Below are positions 40,691-51,299 of a DNA stretch of 64,000 nt, one piece after another. A program made the position numbers and the translations under genes. The stretch covers positions 1,674,001 to 1,738,000 of the forward strand of contig NZ_JAVDXU010000001.1 of the NCBI RefSeq assembly GCF_031458095.1. The letters run 5' to 3'. A model generated the notes under the pieces. The model worked only from the letters and a program-made list of their open reading frames with translations, searched no databases and was not told where the DNA came from. This DNA comes from Pelomonas saccharophila_A. GTDB taxonomy: Bacteria; Pseudomonadota; Gammaproteobacteria; Burkholderiales; Burkholderiaceae_C. Each line of letters opens with the position of its first letter. Position 1 is the first letter of the stretch.

Positions 40691-41562
40691 GCGCCGCCTC
40701 CATTGGCGCCGCGCTGCAGGACGACCTCGAGCACGAAACGTGAGCCGGCGTAGGACAGCAGCAGCAGGGCCGCGCCGGCGTAGAGCCAGCGCGTCGCACG
40801 CCGGCCGCGCCAGCCGTAGATGCGCCGGCCGACCAGCAGGCCGGTCAGCACCAGCCAGCCCAGCACGGCGAGCAGGTTCTTGTGATCCCAACGCCAATGC
40901 GGCGTGAACCACCAACCGAGCAGGATGGCCAGGGACAGCACGCTCACGCCGGCGGCGACGAACTGGAAGGTCAGGCGCTCCAGCCGCAGCAGCGGCAGCC
41001 CGCCCGGCGTCGACTGCTTGCGGCGCAGCTGCGACTCGGCGCGGTTCATCAGCGCCGCATGCAGCACCGCCACGCCGAACAGGCCGTAGGACGCCAGGCC
41101 CAGCACCCAGTGCAAGGGCGCCCAGGGCGATGCGGCCGTCGGCCGGCTCTCGCCCGGAAAGCCCCAGGCCAGCAGCACGGCGGCCGCTGCCAGCCACGCC
41201 AGCACGCGCCGCACGCTGTGCAGGGGCAGGAAGCGGCTTTCGACGAGATAGACCGTCAGCACCAGCCAGGTCGTCATCGACAGGGCCGGCGCAAAACCGA
41301 AGCGCGCGCCGGGCTCGGCCAAGCCGTAGCCGCTGATATCTATATAGAGGGCGACGAACTGGGCCGTCCAGGCCAGGGCCATGGGCGGCACGGAGCGCAG
41401 CGGCCGCTGCGCCGCGGCGTCGGCCTCACCCGCCCGTGCGCGCAACAGGCCGACCCAGACATAGCCCAGCAAAGCCAGCGCGCTGGCGATGGCCAATGCA
41501 AGGCCCGGCCCGACGGCTCCGACGACGGCGGCCTCTCCAACAGGGGCGGGCGATAAACTCAT
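40687..41562 (-). CDS. CcsA/YpjD-like inner-membrane cytochrome c assembly-type protein
   Basis: 291 aa with about eight membrane segments. The segment WRWDHKNLLAVLGWLVLTGLL is the conserved cytochrome_C_asm end region with its His, and WVLGLASYGLFGVAVLHAALM is the other typical block. Related to CcsA and E. coli YpjD. It lacks a clear WGxFWxWD haem motif, so a role in haem delivery is not proven. Divergent from ffh, a conserved pairing. Confidence 0.88.
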   Translation of the reverse strand: MSLSPAPVGEAAVVGAVGPGLALAIASALALLGYVWVGLLRARAGEADAAAQRPLRSVPPMALAWTAQFVALYIDISGYGLAEPGARFGFAPALSMTTWLVLTVYLVESRFLPLHSVRRVLAWLAAAAVLLAWGFPGESRPTAASPWAPLHWVLGLASYGLFGVAVLHAALMNRAESQLRRKQSTPGGLPLLRLERLTFQFVAAGVSVLSLAILLGWWFTPHWRWDHKNLLAVLGWLVLTGLLVGRRIYGWRGRRATRWLYAGAALLLLSYAGSRFVLEVVLQRGANGGGA

Positions 41563-41621
41563 GGCTGCAGTGTACTTTTGGGCTGTCGCCGTTCTGGCCG
41601 CACTCGCCCCTCCCCAACGCC

Positions 41622-43001
41622 ATGGCTTCCACCCTCACCGACCGCCTGAGTCGCCTCGTCAAGACGATGCGCGGGCAGGCCCGCATCACCGAGAGCAATG
41701 TGCAGGACATGCTGCGCGAAGTGCGCATGGCCCTGCTGGAGGCCGACGTGGCCCTGCCGGTGGTGCGCGACTTCATCGCCCGCGTGAAGGAGAAGGCCCT
41801 CGGCCAGGAGGTCGTCGGCTCGCTGAACCCGGGCCAGGTGCTGGTCTCGGTCGTGCACAAGGAGCTCGCCGCCACCATGGGCGAGGGCGTGGCCGACATC
41901 AACCTGGCCGCCCAGCCGCCCGCCGTCATCCTGATGGCCGGCCTGCAGGGCGCCGGCAAGACGACGACGACGGCCAAGCTGACCAAGCACCTGATCGACA
42001 AGCGCAAGAAAAAGGTGCTGACGGTCTCCGCCGACGTCTACCGCCCCGCCGCCATCGAACAGCTGAAGACGGTCACCAAACAGGCCGGCGGCGAATGGTT
42101 CCCGTCCGAGCCCAACCAGAAGCCGCGCGATATCGCGCTCGCGGCGCTGGACTATGCTAAGCGCCACTACATCGACGTGCTGCTGGTCGACACGGCCGGC
42201 CGCCTGGCCATCGACGAAGCGCTGATGGCCGAGATCAAGGAGCTGCACGCCGTCCTGAACCCGGTCGAGACCCTGTTCGTCGTCGACGCCATGCAGGGCC
42301 AGGATGCGGTCAACACCGCCAAGGCCTTCAAGGAAGCCCTGCCGCTGACCGGCGTCATCCTGACCAAGCTCGACGGCGACTCGCGCGGCGGTGCGGCCCT
42401 GTCGGTGCGCCAGATCACCGGCGCGCCCATCAAGTTCGCCGGCGTGTCCGAGAAGATCGACGGCCTGGAAGTCTTCGACGCCGACCGCCATGCCGGACGC
42501 GTGCTGGGCATGGGCGACATCGTGGCCCTGGTCGAGCAGGTCACGCAGAACGTCGACATGGCCAGCGCCCAGGCCATGGCCGAGAAGCTCAAGAGCGGCA
42601 GCGGCTTCGACCTCAACGACTTCCTGCAGCAGATCGCGCAGATGAAGAAGATGGGCGGCCTTGGCGGCCTGATGGACAAGCTGCCGCAGAACATGATGGG
42701 CAACAAGCAGCCCGGCCAGGCCGACATGGACCGCGCCGAGCGCGACATGAAGCGCATGGAAGGCATCCTGCGCGCCATGACGGCCAAGGAGCGCGCCCAG
42801 CCCACCCTGCTGATGGACGGCAAGAGCAAGGCCAGCCGCAAGCGCCGCATCGCCGCTGGCGCCGGCGTGCAGATCCAGGACGTCAACCGCCTGCTGAATC
42901 AGTTCGACCAGATGCAGGGCATGATGAAGAAGATGAAGGGCGGCGGCCTGATGAAGATGATGAAGCGCATGGGTGGACTCAAGGGTTTGCCCGGCATGTG
43001 A
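41622..43001 (+). CDS. ffh: Signal recognition particle protein Ffh
   Basis: 459 aa SRP54 GTPase. N domain (SRLVKTMRGQARITESNVQDML), G1 GLQGAGKTTTTAKL, VDTAGRLAID, TKLDGDSRGGAALS, and the Met-rich M domain with RKRRIAAGAG, FDQMQGMMKKM and the GLMKMMKRM tail that bind 4.5S RNA and signal peptides. The start ATG at 41622 gives the family N-terminus; the frame is open upstream but would overlap the divergent ccsA-like gene. ftsY, its receptor, lies 3 kb away in this window. Confidence 0.97.
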   Translation: MASTLTDRLSRLVKTMRGQARITESNVQDMLREVRMALLEADVALPVVRDFIARVKEKALGQEVVGSLNPGQVLVSVVHKELAATMGEGVADINLAAQPPAVILMAGLQGAGKTTTTAKLTKHLIDKRKKKVLTVSADVYRPAAIEQLKTVTKQAGGEWFPSEPNQKPRDIALAALDYAKRHYIDVLLVDTAGRLAIDEALMAEIKELHAVLNPVETLFVVDAMQGQDAVNTAKAFKEALPLTGVILTKLDGDSRGGAALSVRQITGAPIKFAGVSEKIDGLEVFDADRHAGRVLGMGDIVALVEQVTQNVDMASAQAMAEKLKSGSGFDLNDFLQQIAQMKKMGGLGGLMDKLPQNMMGNKQPGQADMDRAERDMKRMEGILRAMTAKERAQPTLLMDGKSKASRKRRIAAGAGVQIQDVNRLLNQFDQMQGMMKKMKGGGLMKMMKRMGGLKGLPGM

Positions 43002-43115
43002 TCCGGGCCAATCCTTCGGCGGCCTGTCCGGCGACACAAGTCCTCACACTTGGTCCCAAGGTCCGGGGACAGCCAGGCATGGTCAAGACCCGGCGCGGCC
43101 ACTAGCCTCGCGCGC

Positions 43116-43652
43116 ATGCTGAACCTCCACCTCCCCCGCGCCGTGGGCGCCTGGCTGAGCAACCTGACCGGACAGAGCCCCGAGCGCCGCCGCGCCGATG
43201 CCTCCGACACCGTGATGCACTGGCCGCCCACCGCCGCGCGGGTGCTGGTCAGCGCCGAGCGCCATGCCCACAAGAGCATTGCGCAAGCCCTGGCACTCGA
43301 ACACCCCAAGGGCTTTTTGCTGGCCCATGTGCCGCTACACAAGCTGGTGCGCGTGCCCAAGCAGTATTCCTATCGCGAATGGCTGTCGCGCACGGGCCTG
43401 CTGACCGTCGACTTCGCCCTGTGCGACGAGCACGGCTATGTGCGCTCCGTCGTGCTGCTGCCCATCGCCGAGGACCAGCCCCGCCATTCCCGCAAGCGCG
43501 AGCGGCTGCTGCGCGTGCTGGGGGCCACCGAGCTGGCGGTCACGCATTGGGACCGGGAATGGCAGAACGAGGCCAGCGATCGCCTACGCGACAAGCTATT
43601 CCCCAAGGCGCGCGCCTCCGGCTACTACGCCGACACACCGCACGCGCACTGA
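43116..43652 (+). CDS. DUF2726-like conserved protein
   Basis: 178 aa, soluble. LLAHVPLHKLVRVPKQYSYREWLSRTG followed by VDFALCDEHGYVRSVVLLP resembles the restriction-endonuclease-like DUF2726 core (a basic patch, then DF-x-C/x-D). ERLLRVLGATELAVTH is the usual end. A nuclease or nucleic-acid role is possible but not shown. It follows ffh by 114 bp and is convergent with the LysE-type gene. Confidence 0.75.
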   Translation: MLNLHLPRAVGAWLSNLTGQSPERRRADASDTVMHWPPTAARVLVSAERHAHKSIAQALALEHPKGFLLAHVPLHKLVRVPKQYSYREWLSRTGLLTVDFALCDEHGYVRSVVLLPIAEDQPRHSRKRERLLRVLGATELAVTHWDREWQNEASDRLRDKLFPKARASGYYADTPHAH

Positions 43653-43656
43653 GGCT

Positions 43657-44256
43657 TCAGCCGAACATCACCAGGGCCGCGCAGCCCAGCAGTCCCAGGC
43701 CGCCCAGGCGGTTGAGCCACGGCCCGGCGGGCAGGCTGGCGTGCCGTTGCAGCAGCAGTACGCCTGTGACCAGCAGCGCGAACCAGCCGATATTGATCAG
43801 CTCGAAGATCAAGCCCAGACGCAGGAAACCGGCCAGCCAGTCGCCGCTGCCGGGCGCGAGGAAGAGCGGGAAGAAGGCCCCGAAGAACAGGATGGGCTTG
43901 GGGTTCAGCAGCGTCAGCCACAGCGCAGGGCCGAAAGCCGCGGCTGGCACCGGCTCAGCCGCGACGCAGGACGGCGCGCTGCGCAGCATGGACAGCCCGA
44001 GCCAGGCTACATAGACGGCGCCGACCGTTCTCAAGACCAACAGCGCTGCCGGCCATTGCTGCAGCAGGGCGCCGAGACCCAGCCCGGCGGCCGTGATCAG
44101 CAGCAGGTCGCCCACGACCAGGCCGGCTACGGCCAGCACCGCCTGCCGCGCCGCCCGTCGCGCCTGGCCCAGCACATACAGGGTGGCCGGTCCGGGCACG
44201 ACGATGACGAGCAGGGCCGCCAGCAGGAAGGCAGCGACGTGCTGGACGCCGTTCAT
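43657..44256 (-). CDS. LysE/RhtB-family amino-acid exporter
   Basis: 199 aa with about six membrane helices. The family start VQHVAAFLLAALLVIVVPGPATLYVLGQ and NPKPILFFGAFFPLFL (the NPK/G motif) are clear. It should export amino acids or related small molecules; the substrate is unknown. Its start overlaps the stop of the epimerase gene (ATGA). Confidence 0.9.
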   Translation of the reverse strand: MNGVQHVAAFLLAALLVIVVPGPATLYVLGQARRAARQAVLAVAGLVVGDLLLITAAGLGLGALLQQWPAALLVLRTVGAVYVAWLGLSMLRSAPSCVAAEPVPAAAFGPALWLTLLNPKPILFFGAFFPLFLAPGSGDWLAGFLRLGLIFELINIGWFALLVTGVLLLQRHASLPAGPWLNRLGGLGLLGCAALVMFG

Positions 44257-45155
44257 GCCCCCACCTGCTGGCCGGAAAGCGCCGCGGCATGGGCATCGAC
44301 GAGGGCGTCCAGCCAGTCGGCCACGCGGCCAAAAGTCCATCCCAGCGCCGTTGCGCGCCCGGTATCCAGGGCATGGGGCGCGGCGTAGTCGAAGGGGCTT
44401 GCGCCAACGCCGCCCACCGGTTCCAGCAAGACCTCGCGCCCCAGCCGCGAGGCGATGCGTGCGTGCAGTTGCGGCGCCGTCAGCGTGCCGCGGCTGCCCA
44501 CGTTGAGCGGGCCGAGGAAGTCCTGCCGACCCGCCCAGGCCAACAGTTCGACGACGCCAGCTACGTCAATGAAAGAGGTCGCCCCCGGCACGGCCGCATG
44601 CCGCAGCGGTTCGCCCAGCAGCACCCGCTCGACATAGCCGCGCAGCCGCCCGGTGAAGTCTTCGGTGCCACCCAGCACATGGGCCAGCCGCAGGGTCGCG
44701 ACGGGCAGGCCTCGCGCCGCCAGCAGCACGGCCTCGGCGCGGCGCTTGCCGTCTCCGTAGGCGGTGGGCGGGCTCGCCACCGGCTGCGCCAGGTCGAGAT
44801 CGTCTTCGCGATAGGCGCGCGTCGAGCGGCCATGCAGCACGTCATAGACCTCGATGGTCGACGTCATCAGATAGCGGCCGACCCGGCCGGCGAAAACCCG
44901 CGCGGCGAGTTCGGCCGCCTCGGGGCCGTAGCACATCTGGTCATAGACCACGTCGAAGCGCGCCCCGTGAAACGCTGCCTGCATGGCCGTGGCGTCGCCG
45001 CGGTCTACGGCGATGCGACGTACGCGGCTGCCAAAGGAGTCGGGCGTGCGGCCACGCGTCGCGATCGTCACGCGCTCGCCTGCCGCGAGCAGGGCCTCGA
45101 CGAGGCGGATGCCGAAGTAGCGCGTGCCACCGATGACCAGGATTTCTTGACCCAT
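44253..45155 (-). CDS. NAD-dependent epimerase/reductase (extended SDR)
   Basis: 300 aa. N-terminal Rossmann loop ILVIGGTRYFGIRLVEAL (GxxxFG type), STIEVYD with Ser, then YGDGKRRAE with a Lys three residues after the Tyr-like position, and a C-terminal NVGSRGTLT substrate segment. It resembles the isoflavone-reductase-like/CsbB-type epimerases that bind NAD(P). The substrate is not known. It is divergent from a LysR regulator. Confidence 0.82.
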   Translation of the reverse strand: MGQEILVIGGTRYFGIRLVEALLAAGERVTIATRGRTPDSFGSRVRRIAVDRGDATAMQAAFHGARFDVVYDQMCYGPEAAELAARVFAGRVGRYLMTSTIEVYDVLHGRSTRAYREDDLDLAQPVASPPTAYGDGKRRAEAVLLAARGLPVATLRLAHVLGGTEDFTGRLRGYVERVLLGEPLRHAAVPGATSFIDVAGVVELLAWAGRQDFLGPLNVGSRGTLTAPQLHARIASRLGREVLLEPVGGVGASPFDYAAPHALDTGRATALGWTFGRVADWLDALVDAHAAALSGQQVGA

Positions 45156-45221
45156 GGCATGTCCTTGAAGTGATGGTCCGCAGTTTTTCTCTGCTGAGAT
45201 CAAGGCGAAAGCGGGAATTGG

Positions 45222-45237
45222 CTATCCTGAGGGATAG
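45222..45237. promoter_or_regulatory. Candidate LysR-type operator
   Basis: CTATCC-TGAG-GGATAG, an inverted repeat of the T-N11-A type in the 101-bp divergent gap between the epimerase and the lysR-type gene. ATTGG and CCAAT flank it as an outer pair. Confidence 0.6.
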
Positions 45238-46130
45238 AAAAACCAATCCTGCATCCATGGCCAAGCCTTTTGCCAGCCTGTCCGGCCTGCTCGATTTCGA
45301 GGCCGCGGCCCGCCATGGCGGCTTTCGCGCGGCAGCTGTGGAACTGCACAAGACACCGGCAGCGCTGAGCCAGCAGATCAAGCTGCTGGAGCGGTCCTTG
45401 GGCCTGGCCCTGTTCGTGCGCCATGCGCGCCATGTCGCGGTCACGCCGGCCGGACGGGCGCTGGCCGTCAATGTCACGCGCATGCTGGGCGAGCTGCGCG
45501 AGCAGGTGCAGGCGCTGCGTGAAACCCAGGACCCGCATACGGTGCGCGTGTCGGGCACGCATTCGCTGACGATGAAATTCCTCGTGCCGCGGCTGCATGC
45601 CTTCACGGCCGCGCATCCGGCGGTCGATGTGCGCGTCGAAGCCAGCGACCAAATGGCCGACCTCGCCGGTGGCGGCTGCGATATCGCGCTGCGCTACCAG
45701 GCCCTGGATGCCATGGAGGGGCCACCGCTGTATGCCGAGCAGCAAGTGGTGGTCTACAGCCCTGCCCTGCTAGCCAAGCCCTTGCCGCTGGCCGGGCTGC
45801 TGCGCCAGCCGCTGCTGCATGAGGAAGGCGGGCTGGATGCCTGGCACCGGTTGCTGGCCCGCGAGGGCCTGGCGGCGCGGCGACATCTGGATTTCTCTCG
45901 CGCCTACAGCCACGGCGGTCTGCTGGTGCAGGCGGCAACCGCAGGGCTGGGCGTGGGCCTTGTGCCGTTTGCCCTCGCTGCCGAGGACCTGGCCCAGGGC
46001 CGCCTGGTGCGCGCCGACTGCCCACCGCTGGCTTCGGCCTACGGCTACCGCCTGCTGCGTGGCAGCGCCCGCAGCGACGCGCCGGCCGTCGACGCCTTCG
46101 AGGCCTGGATCCGCGCCGAGTTCGGGCGGC

Positions 46131-47273
<1,143 letters not shown>

Positions 47274-47396
47274 AGGCCGCCATTTTCGCCTGCCCTGGTG
47301 AAAGCCCTCCGGCGGACGTTTCTCGCACGCGCTTGATTTTTTGGCGACGGGGAACCGGGTGACACTGAATCAGGCTCCCCGCACTCCCGGTCCGCT

Positions 47397-50300
47397 ATGC
47401 CCGCTGCCCTGCCCTTCGCCCTCCGGTCGCTCCCGCTCGCCGCGCTGCTTTTGTGCGCCGCCGCCGGTGCCCAGGACCTTCCTGGCCAGCAGGCGCCCAC
47501 GGCCGTCAGCACGCCGGCTCTGGCGGTCAAGCCCGCAGTCAAGGCCGAGCGGACCTTCCTGATGTCGGCCTTCATGGCCACCTCGCAGAACAAGCTCAGC
47601 CTGTTCTCGTCGACCGACGGGGTCACTTTCACGTCGCTGGGCTCCGAGGTCTACCAGCCGCCCAAGGACCTGCTGCGCGACCCGTCCATCATCCGCGCGG
47701 CCGACGGCCTCTACTACGTCGCTTACACGACGAACTGGAGCGGCTCGACCTTTGGCATCGCCAGATCGGCCGATCTGAAGACCTGGACCCATGTGGCCGA
47801 CGTGCCGGTGAAGCTGCCCGGCGTCAGCAATGTCTGGGCGCCCGAATGGTTCCGCGACAGCGACGGCGGCCTCAAGCTGGTCATGAGCCTGTCCAAGACG
47901 GGCACGTCGGGGCCCTTTGCCGCCTATTACGTCAAGGCGCTGGACGCCGGCTTCACGAAGTTCTCCGACCCCGTGCCCATGCGGGGGCTGGAGAACAACT
48001 GCATCGACACCTTCGTCATCCAGCACGACGGCCGCTACGTCGCCTTCACGAAGAACGAGACGACCAAGTTCATCGAGCTGGCCACCGCGCCGTCGCTGGA
48101 CGGCCCGTGGATGATGCAGAAGACCGGCGACTGGGCCGGCTGGGGCGGCCCGTCGGAAGGCCAGGCCTTGGTGCCCATCCAGGGCGGCTGGCGCATCTAC
48201 TTCGACGACTACACCACCAAGCGCTACTGGTATTCCGACAGCTTCGACGGCCTGCAGACCTGGACGGCCAAGAAGGAATTGGGCGGCGTGTCGGGCACGG
48301 TGCGCCACTTCACCGTCATCTCTGAAGAGACAGCGCAACTGGAGCGCGCGACGGCGCCCAAGCACAAACCCAAGTCGATTGCCTGGGACCGCCATTCGCT
48401 GATCATCGACGGCAGGCGCGAAATGATCTTCGCCGGAGAGATCCACCCTTTTCGCCTGCCCTCGCCCAGCCTGTGGCGCGACGTGCTGCAAAAGATGAAG
48501 GCCTCCGGGCTGAACGCCGTGTCCTTCTATTTCAGCTGGGGCTACCACTCGGCCAAGCCGGGCCATTACGACTTCACCGGCGTGCGCAATATCGAGCGCG
48601 CGATCCAGATGGCCGAGGAGGAAGGCCTCTACGTCATCGCCCGCATGGGGCCGTACGTGAACGCCGAGCTGACGGCGGGCGGCTTCCCCGGCTGGCTGCT
48701 GCGCCAGCGCGCCGAGGCCCGCACCGATGCGGCCGAGTACCAGGACGCGGCCGACGAATGGATGACGCAGATCAACGCCATCCTGGCCCGCCACCAGATC
48801 ACCAATGGCGGCGGCAACGTCATCGCCTACCAGCTGGAGAACGAGCTGTTCTCGGTGCAGCCCAAGAACATCCGCCATATGCAGCATCTGGCGGACAAGG
48901 CGCGCGCCGACGGCATCACCGTGCCCCTCTTCCACAACGCCGCGTCGCGGCTGCCTGACTGGACACCGAAGAACTCCACGGCGCCCTTCGCCAACCCCGG
49001 CCCGACCGACCTCTATGCCTTTGACGGCTATCCCGGTGGCGTCTGCGGCGTGGACGGCCAACCCGGCGCGCCGGCCCCGGCGCCCGACTGGGGCCTCTAC
49101 GGCAAGAACTTCCCCAAGGTCGGGTCGCAAGCCTCCCCCAACACGCCGGGCTTTGTCGCCGAGATCGGCGCGGGCTGGTTCGACTACTGGGGCAGCAACG
49201 GCACCTACGAGTGCACGGCCCGGCGCCAGGGCCCGGGCTACCAGCGCGTGTTCTACGGCAGCAGCCTCATCAATGCGCTGACCATCCACTCCATCTACAT
49301 GGCCTATGGCGGCACCAGCTGGGGCTGGCAGCCGGGCCCCATCGTCTACACGAGCTACGACTACGGCTCGCCCATCAGCGAGGCCCGCGTCATGCGCGAC
49401 AAGGCCCTGGTGCTCAAGCAGATGGGCGGCTTGGTGCAGGCGGCCACGCCGGTGCTGGCGCAGATGGACAAGGGTGAGGTGTTGGACCCGGGCAATGCCA
49501 AGGTCAGGCTTTATCACAACGTCAACAACGCGCTGGGCAGCCATGTGCTGCTGGCCCAGCACAACCAACTGTCTGGCACCGAGGCTTTCGGTTTCAAGCT
49601 GCAGACGCGCGACGGCACGTATCAAATCCCGCAGGCCGGCAAGCTGACGCTGACGGGCCAGGACGCCAAGATGCTGCTGGCCAGCTATGCGCTGGAGCGC
49701 CAGCACCTCGTCTACAGCACCAGCGAGCTGCAGGCGCAACTGCAGCAGGGCATGCGCGATGTGGCCTTGTTCTACGGGCGCAACGGCGACGACGGCGAGA
49801 CCGTGCTGCGCTACGCCGCCCAACCAGGCGTGAAGCTGCTGCGCGGTCAGGCGCAGGTGACCTGGGATGCGAAGAGCGGCGACCTGCGGCTCAACTACCG
49901 GCACGCCGGCCTCATTGAAGTGCTGATCAGCAGCGCGGGCCGCGCGCCCTTGTTGCTGCTGCTCGCCGACGAGAAGACAGCCCAGGAGTTCTGGCGGCTG
50001 CCGGCCGTGCTGGTGCGCAGCCCGGCCCTCATCCGTACCGCAGCCATTGCCGGCAAGACATTGGAGTTGAGCGGCGATACAACGGCACCGAGCGCGCTGC
50101 GCGCCTGGGTGCCCGACGGCATCACCGGCTTGAGCTTCAACGGCCAGCCGGTCGCCGCTTCGACGCTGGACTTCAGCCTGGCCGCCCGCACGCCCCTGCC
50201 TGGTCCTGAGGCAATCAAGTTGCCCGACCTGATGCAGTTCACCTGGACGCGCCGCTTCGACTCCCTCGAAGCTGCCCCCGGCTTCGACGACAGCGCCTGG

Positions 50301-51272
50301 CGCAAGGCTGATGCCAGCGCTTCCGCCGCCAACGTCTACACCGCACCCGACAAGGGCCAGCCCGTTCTGGCCATGAGCGACTACGGCTTCCACCATGGCG
50401 ACGTCTGGTACCGCGGCCGCTTCACGACGACGGCTGAGACCAAGCCGCTGCAGCTCGAGCTCTTCTTCGGCGCGGGCGGCGCCGGCATGATCCAGGTCTG
50501 GCTGGACGGCAAGTTCCTGGGCCAGCAGGAGAACGACACCGGTCGCCCCTTCCCCGAGACGACCGACAGCTTCAAGCAATGGCTGAAGGACCTGCCGCCC
50601 GGCGAGCATGTGCTGGCCGTCGTCGTGCGCAACAACTCGCACAACTGGGACCTGTTCGCCGACGACGCGCACAAGGAAGGCCGCGGCCTGCTCGCCGCCT
50701 CGCTGGCGACCCGGGGTGGCCAGCGCTTCGGCATTCCCATCGCCTGGAAGATCCAGGGCAACAAGGGTGGCGAGGACATTGCCGACCTCGTGCGCGGCCC
50801 CATGAACAACGGTGGCCTGCAGGGCGAGCGCATGGGTTGGCATCTGCCGATCGACGCGGCCAAGCCCCAGCCCGGCTGGGAGGCCACGACCGTCAGCGCC
50901 GCACCGCCGGCGCCGGGCAGCTATTGGCTGCGCACCAGCTTCAAGCTCGACCTGCCCCAAGGTCACGATGTGCAGCTGGGCCTGGCCTTTGGCGACACGA
51001 GCAAGCCGCGCTCCGAGGTCGAGAACCGCGCCTTGATCTTCGTCAACGGCTGGAACCTGGGCCAGTTCATCGCCCACATCGGCCCGCAGCGCGTCTTCGT
51101 GCTGCCGCCGGGCATCCTGAACCCCAACGGCGAGAACACGCTGACGCTGGCGGTCACCACCGATGGCCAGGCGGCCAACGCGTTGGAGGCAGTGCGCCTG
51201 GTGCCTCTGGCCGTGGCCCGCGGCGGCGTACCGTTGGAACCTGTGCCGCAGCCCCGAAACCTGCAGCGCTGA
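47397..51272 (+). CDS. Secreted GH43-like + GH35 fusion (exo-beta-galactosidase type)
   Basis: 1291 aa. A Sec signal peptide (LRSLPLAALLLCAAAGAQ) leads to a five-bladed propeller of GH43 type (residues ~50-330; LLRDPSIIRAADGLYYVAYT, NVWAPEWFRDSDG, GQALVPIQGGWRIYFDDYT). A GH35 barrel follows (~350-700): MIFAGEIHPFRLPSPSLWRDVL, acid/base Glu483 in YQLENELFS and nucleophile Glu589 in FVAEIGAGWFDYWGS. Then come two beta-sandwich jelly rolls (DVWYRGRF ..., FVNGWNLGQFI). It should remove galactose, perhaps with arabinose, from pectin side chains. First gene of the locus; the next starts 27 bp on. Which propeller Asp/Glu are catalytic is not certain, so the N-terminal domain could be inactive or binding. 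Confidence 0.85.
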   Translation: MPAALPFALRSLPLAALLLCAAAGAQDLPGQQAPTAVSTPALAVKPAVKAERTFLMSAFMATSQNKLSLFSSTDGVTFTSLGSEVYQPPKDLLRDPSIIRAADGLYYVAYTTNWSGSTFGIARSADLKTWTHVADVPVKLPGVSNVWAPEWFRDSDGGLKLVMSLSKTGTSGPFAAYYVKALDAGFTKFSDPVPMRGLENNCIDTFVIQHDGRYVAFTKNETTKFIELATAPSLDGPWMMQKTGDWAGWGGPSEGQALVPIQGGWRIYFDDYTTKRYWYSDSFDGLQTWTAKKELGGVSGTVRHFTVISEETAQLERATAPKHKPKSIAWDRHSLIIDGRREMIFAGEIHPFRLPSPSLWRDVLQKMKASGLNAVSFYFSWGYHSAKPGHYDFTGVRNIERAIQMAEEEGLYVIARMGPYVNAELTAGGFPGWLLRQRAEARTDAAEYQDAADEWMTQINAILARHQITNGGGNVIAYQLENELFSVQPKNIRHMQHLADKARADGITVPLFHNAASRLPDWTPKNSTAPFANPGPTDLYAFDGYPGGVCGVDGQPGAPAPAPDWGLYGKNFPKVGSQASPNTPGFVAEIGAGWFDYWGSNGTYECTARRQGPGYQRVFYGSSLINALTIHSIYMAYGGTSWGWQPGPIVYTSYDYGSPISEARVMRDKALVLKQMGGLVQAATPVLAQMDKGEVLDPGNAKVRLYHNVNNALGSHVLLAQHNQLSGTEAFGFKLQTRDGTYQIPQAGKLTLTGQDAKMLLASYALERQHLVYSTSELQAQLQQGMRDVALFYGRNGDDGETVLRYAAQPGVKLLRGQAQVTWDAKSGDLRLNYRHAGLIEVLISSAGRAPLLLLLADEKTAQEFWRLPAVLVRSPALIRTAAIAGKTLELSGDTTAPSALRAWVPDGITGLSFNGQPVAASTLDFSLAARTPLPGPEAIKLPDLMQFTWTRRFDSLEAAPGFDDSAWRKADASASAANVYTAPDKGQPVLAMSDYGFHHGDVWYRGRFTTTAETKPLQLELFFGAGGAGMIQVWLDGKFLGQQENDTGRPFPETTDSFKQWLKDLPPGEHVLAVVVRNNSHNWDLFADDAHKEGRGLLAASLATRGGQRFGIPIAWKIQGNKGGEDIADLVRGPMNNGGLQGERMGWHLPIDAAKPQPGWEATTVSAAPPAPGSYWLRTSFKLDLPQGHDVQLGLAFGDTSKPRSEVENRALIFVNGWNLGQFIAHIGPQRVFVLPPGILNPNGENTLTLAVTTDGQAANALEAVRLVPLAVARGGVPLEPVPQPRNLQR

Positions 51273-51299
51273 CTTCCAAGATTTCACCGAGACAAGACC

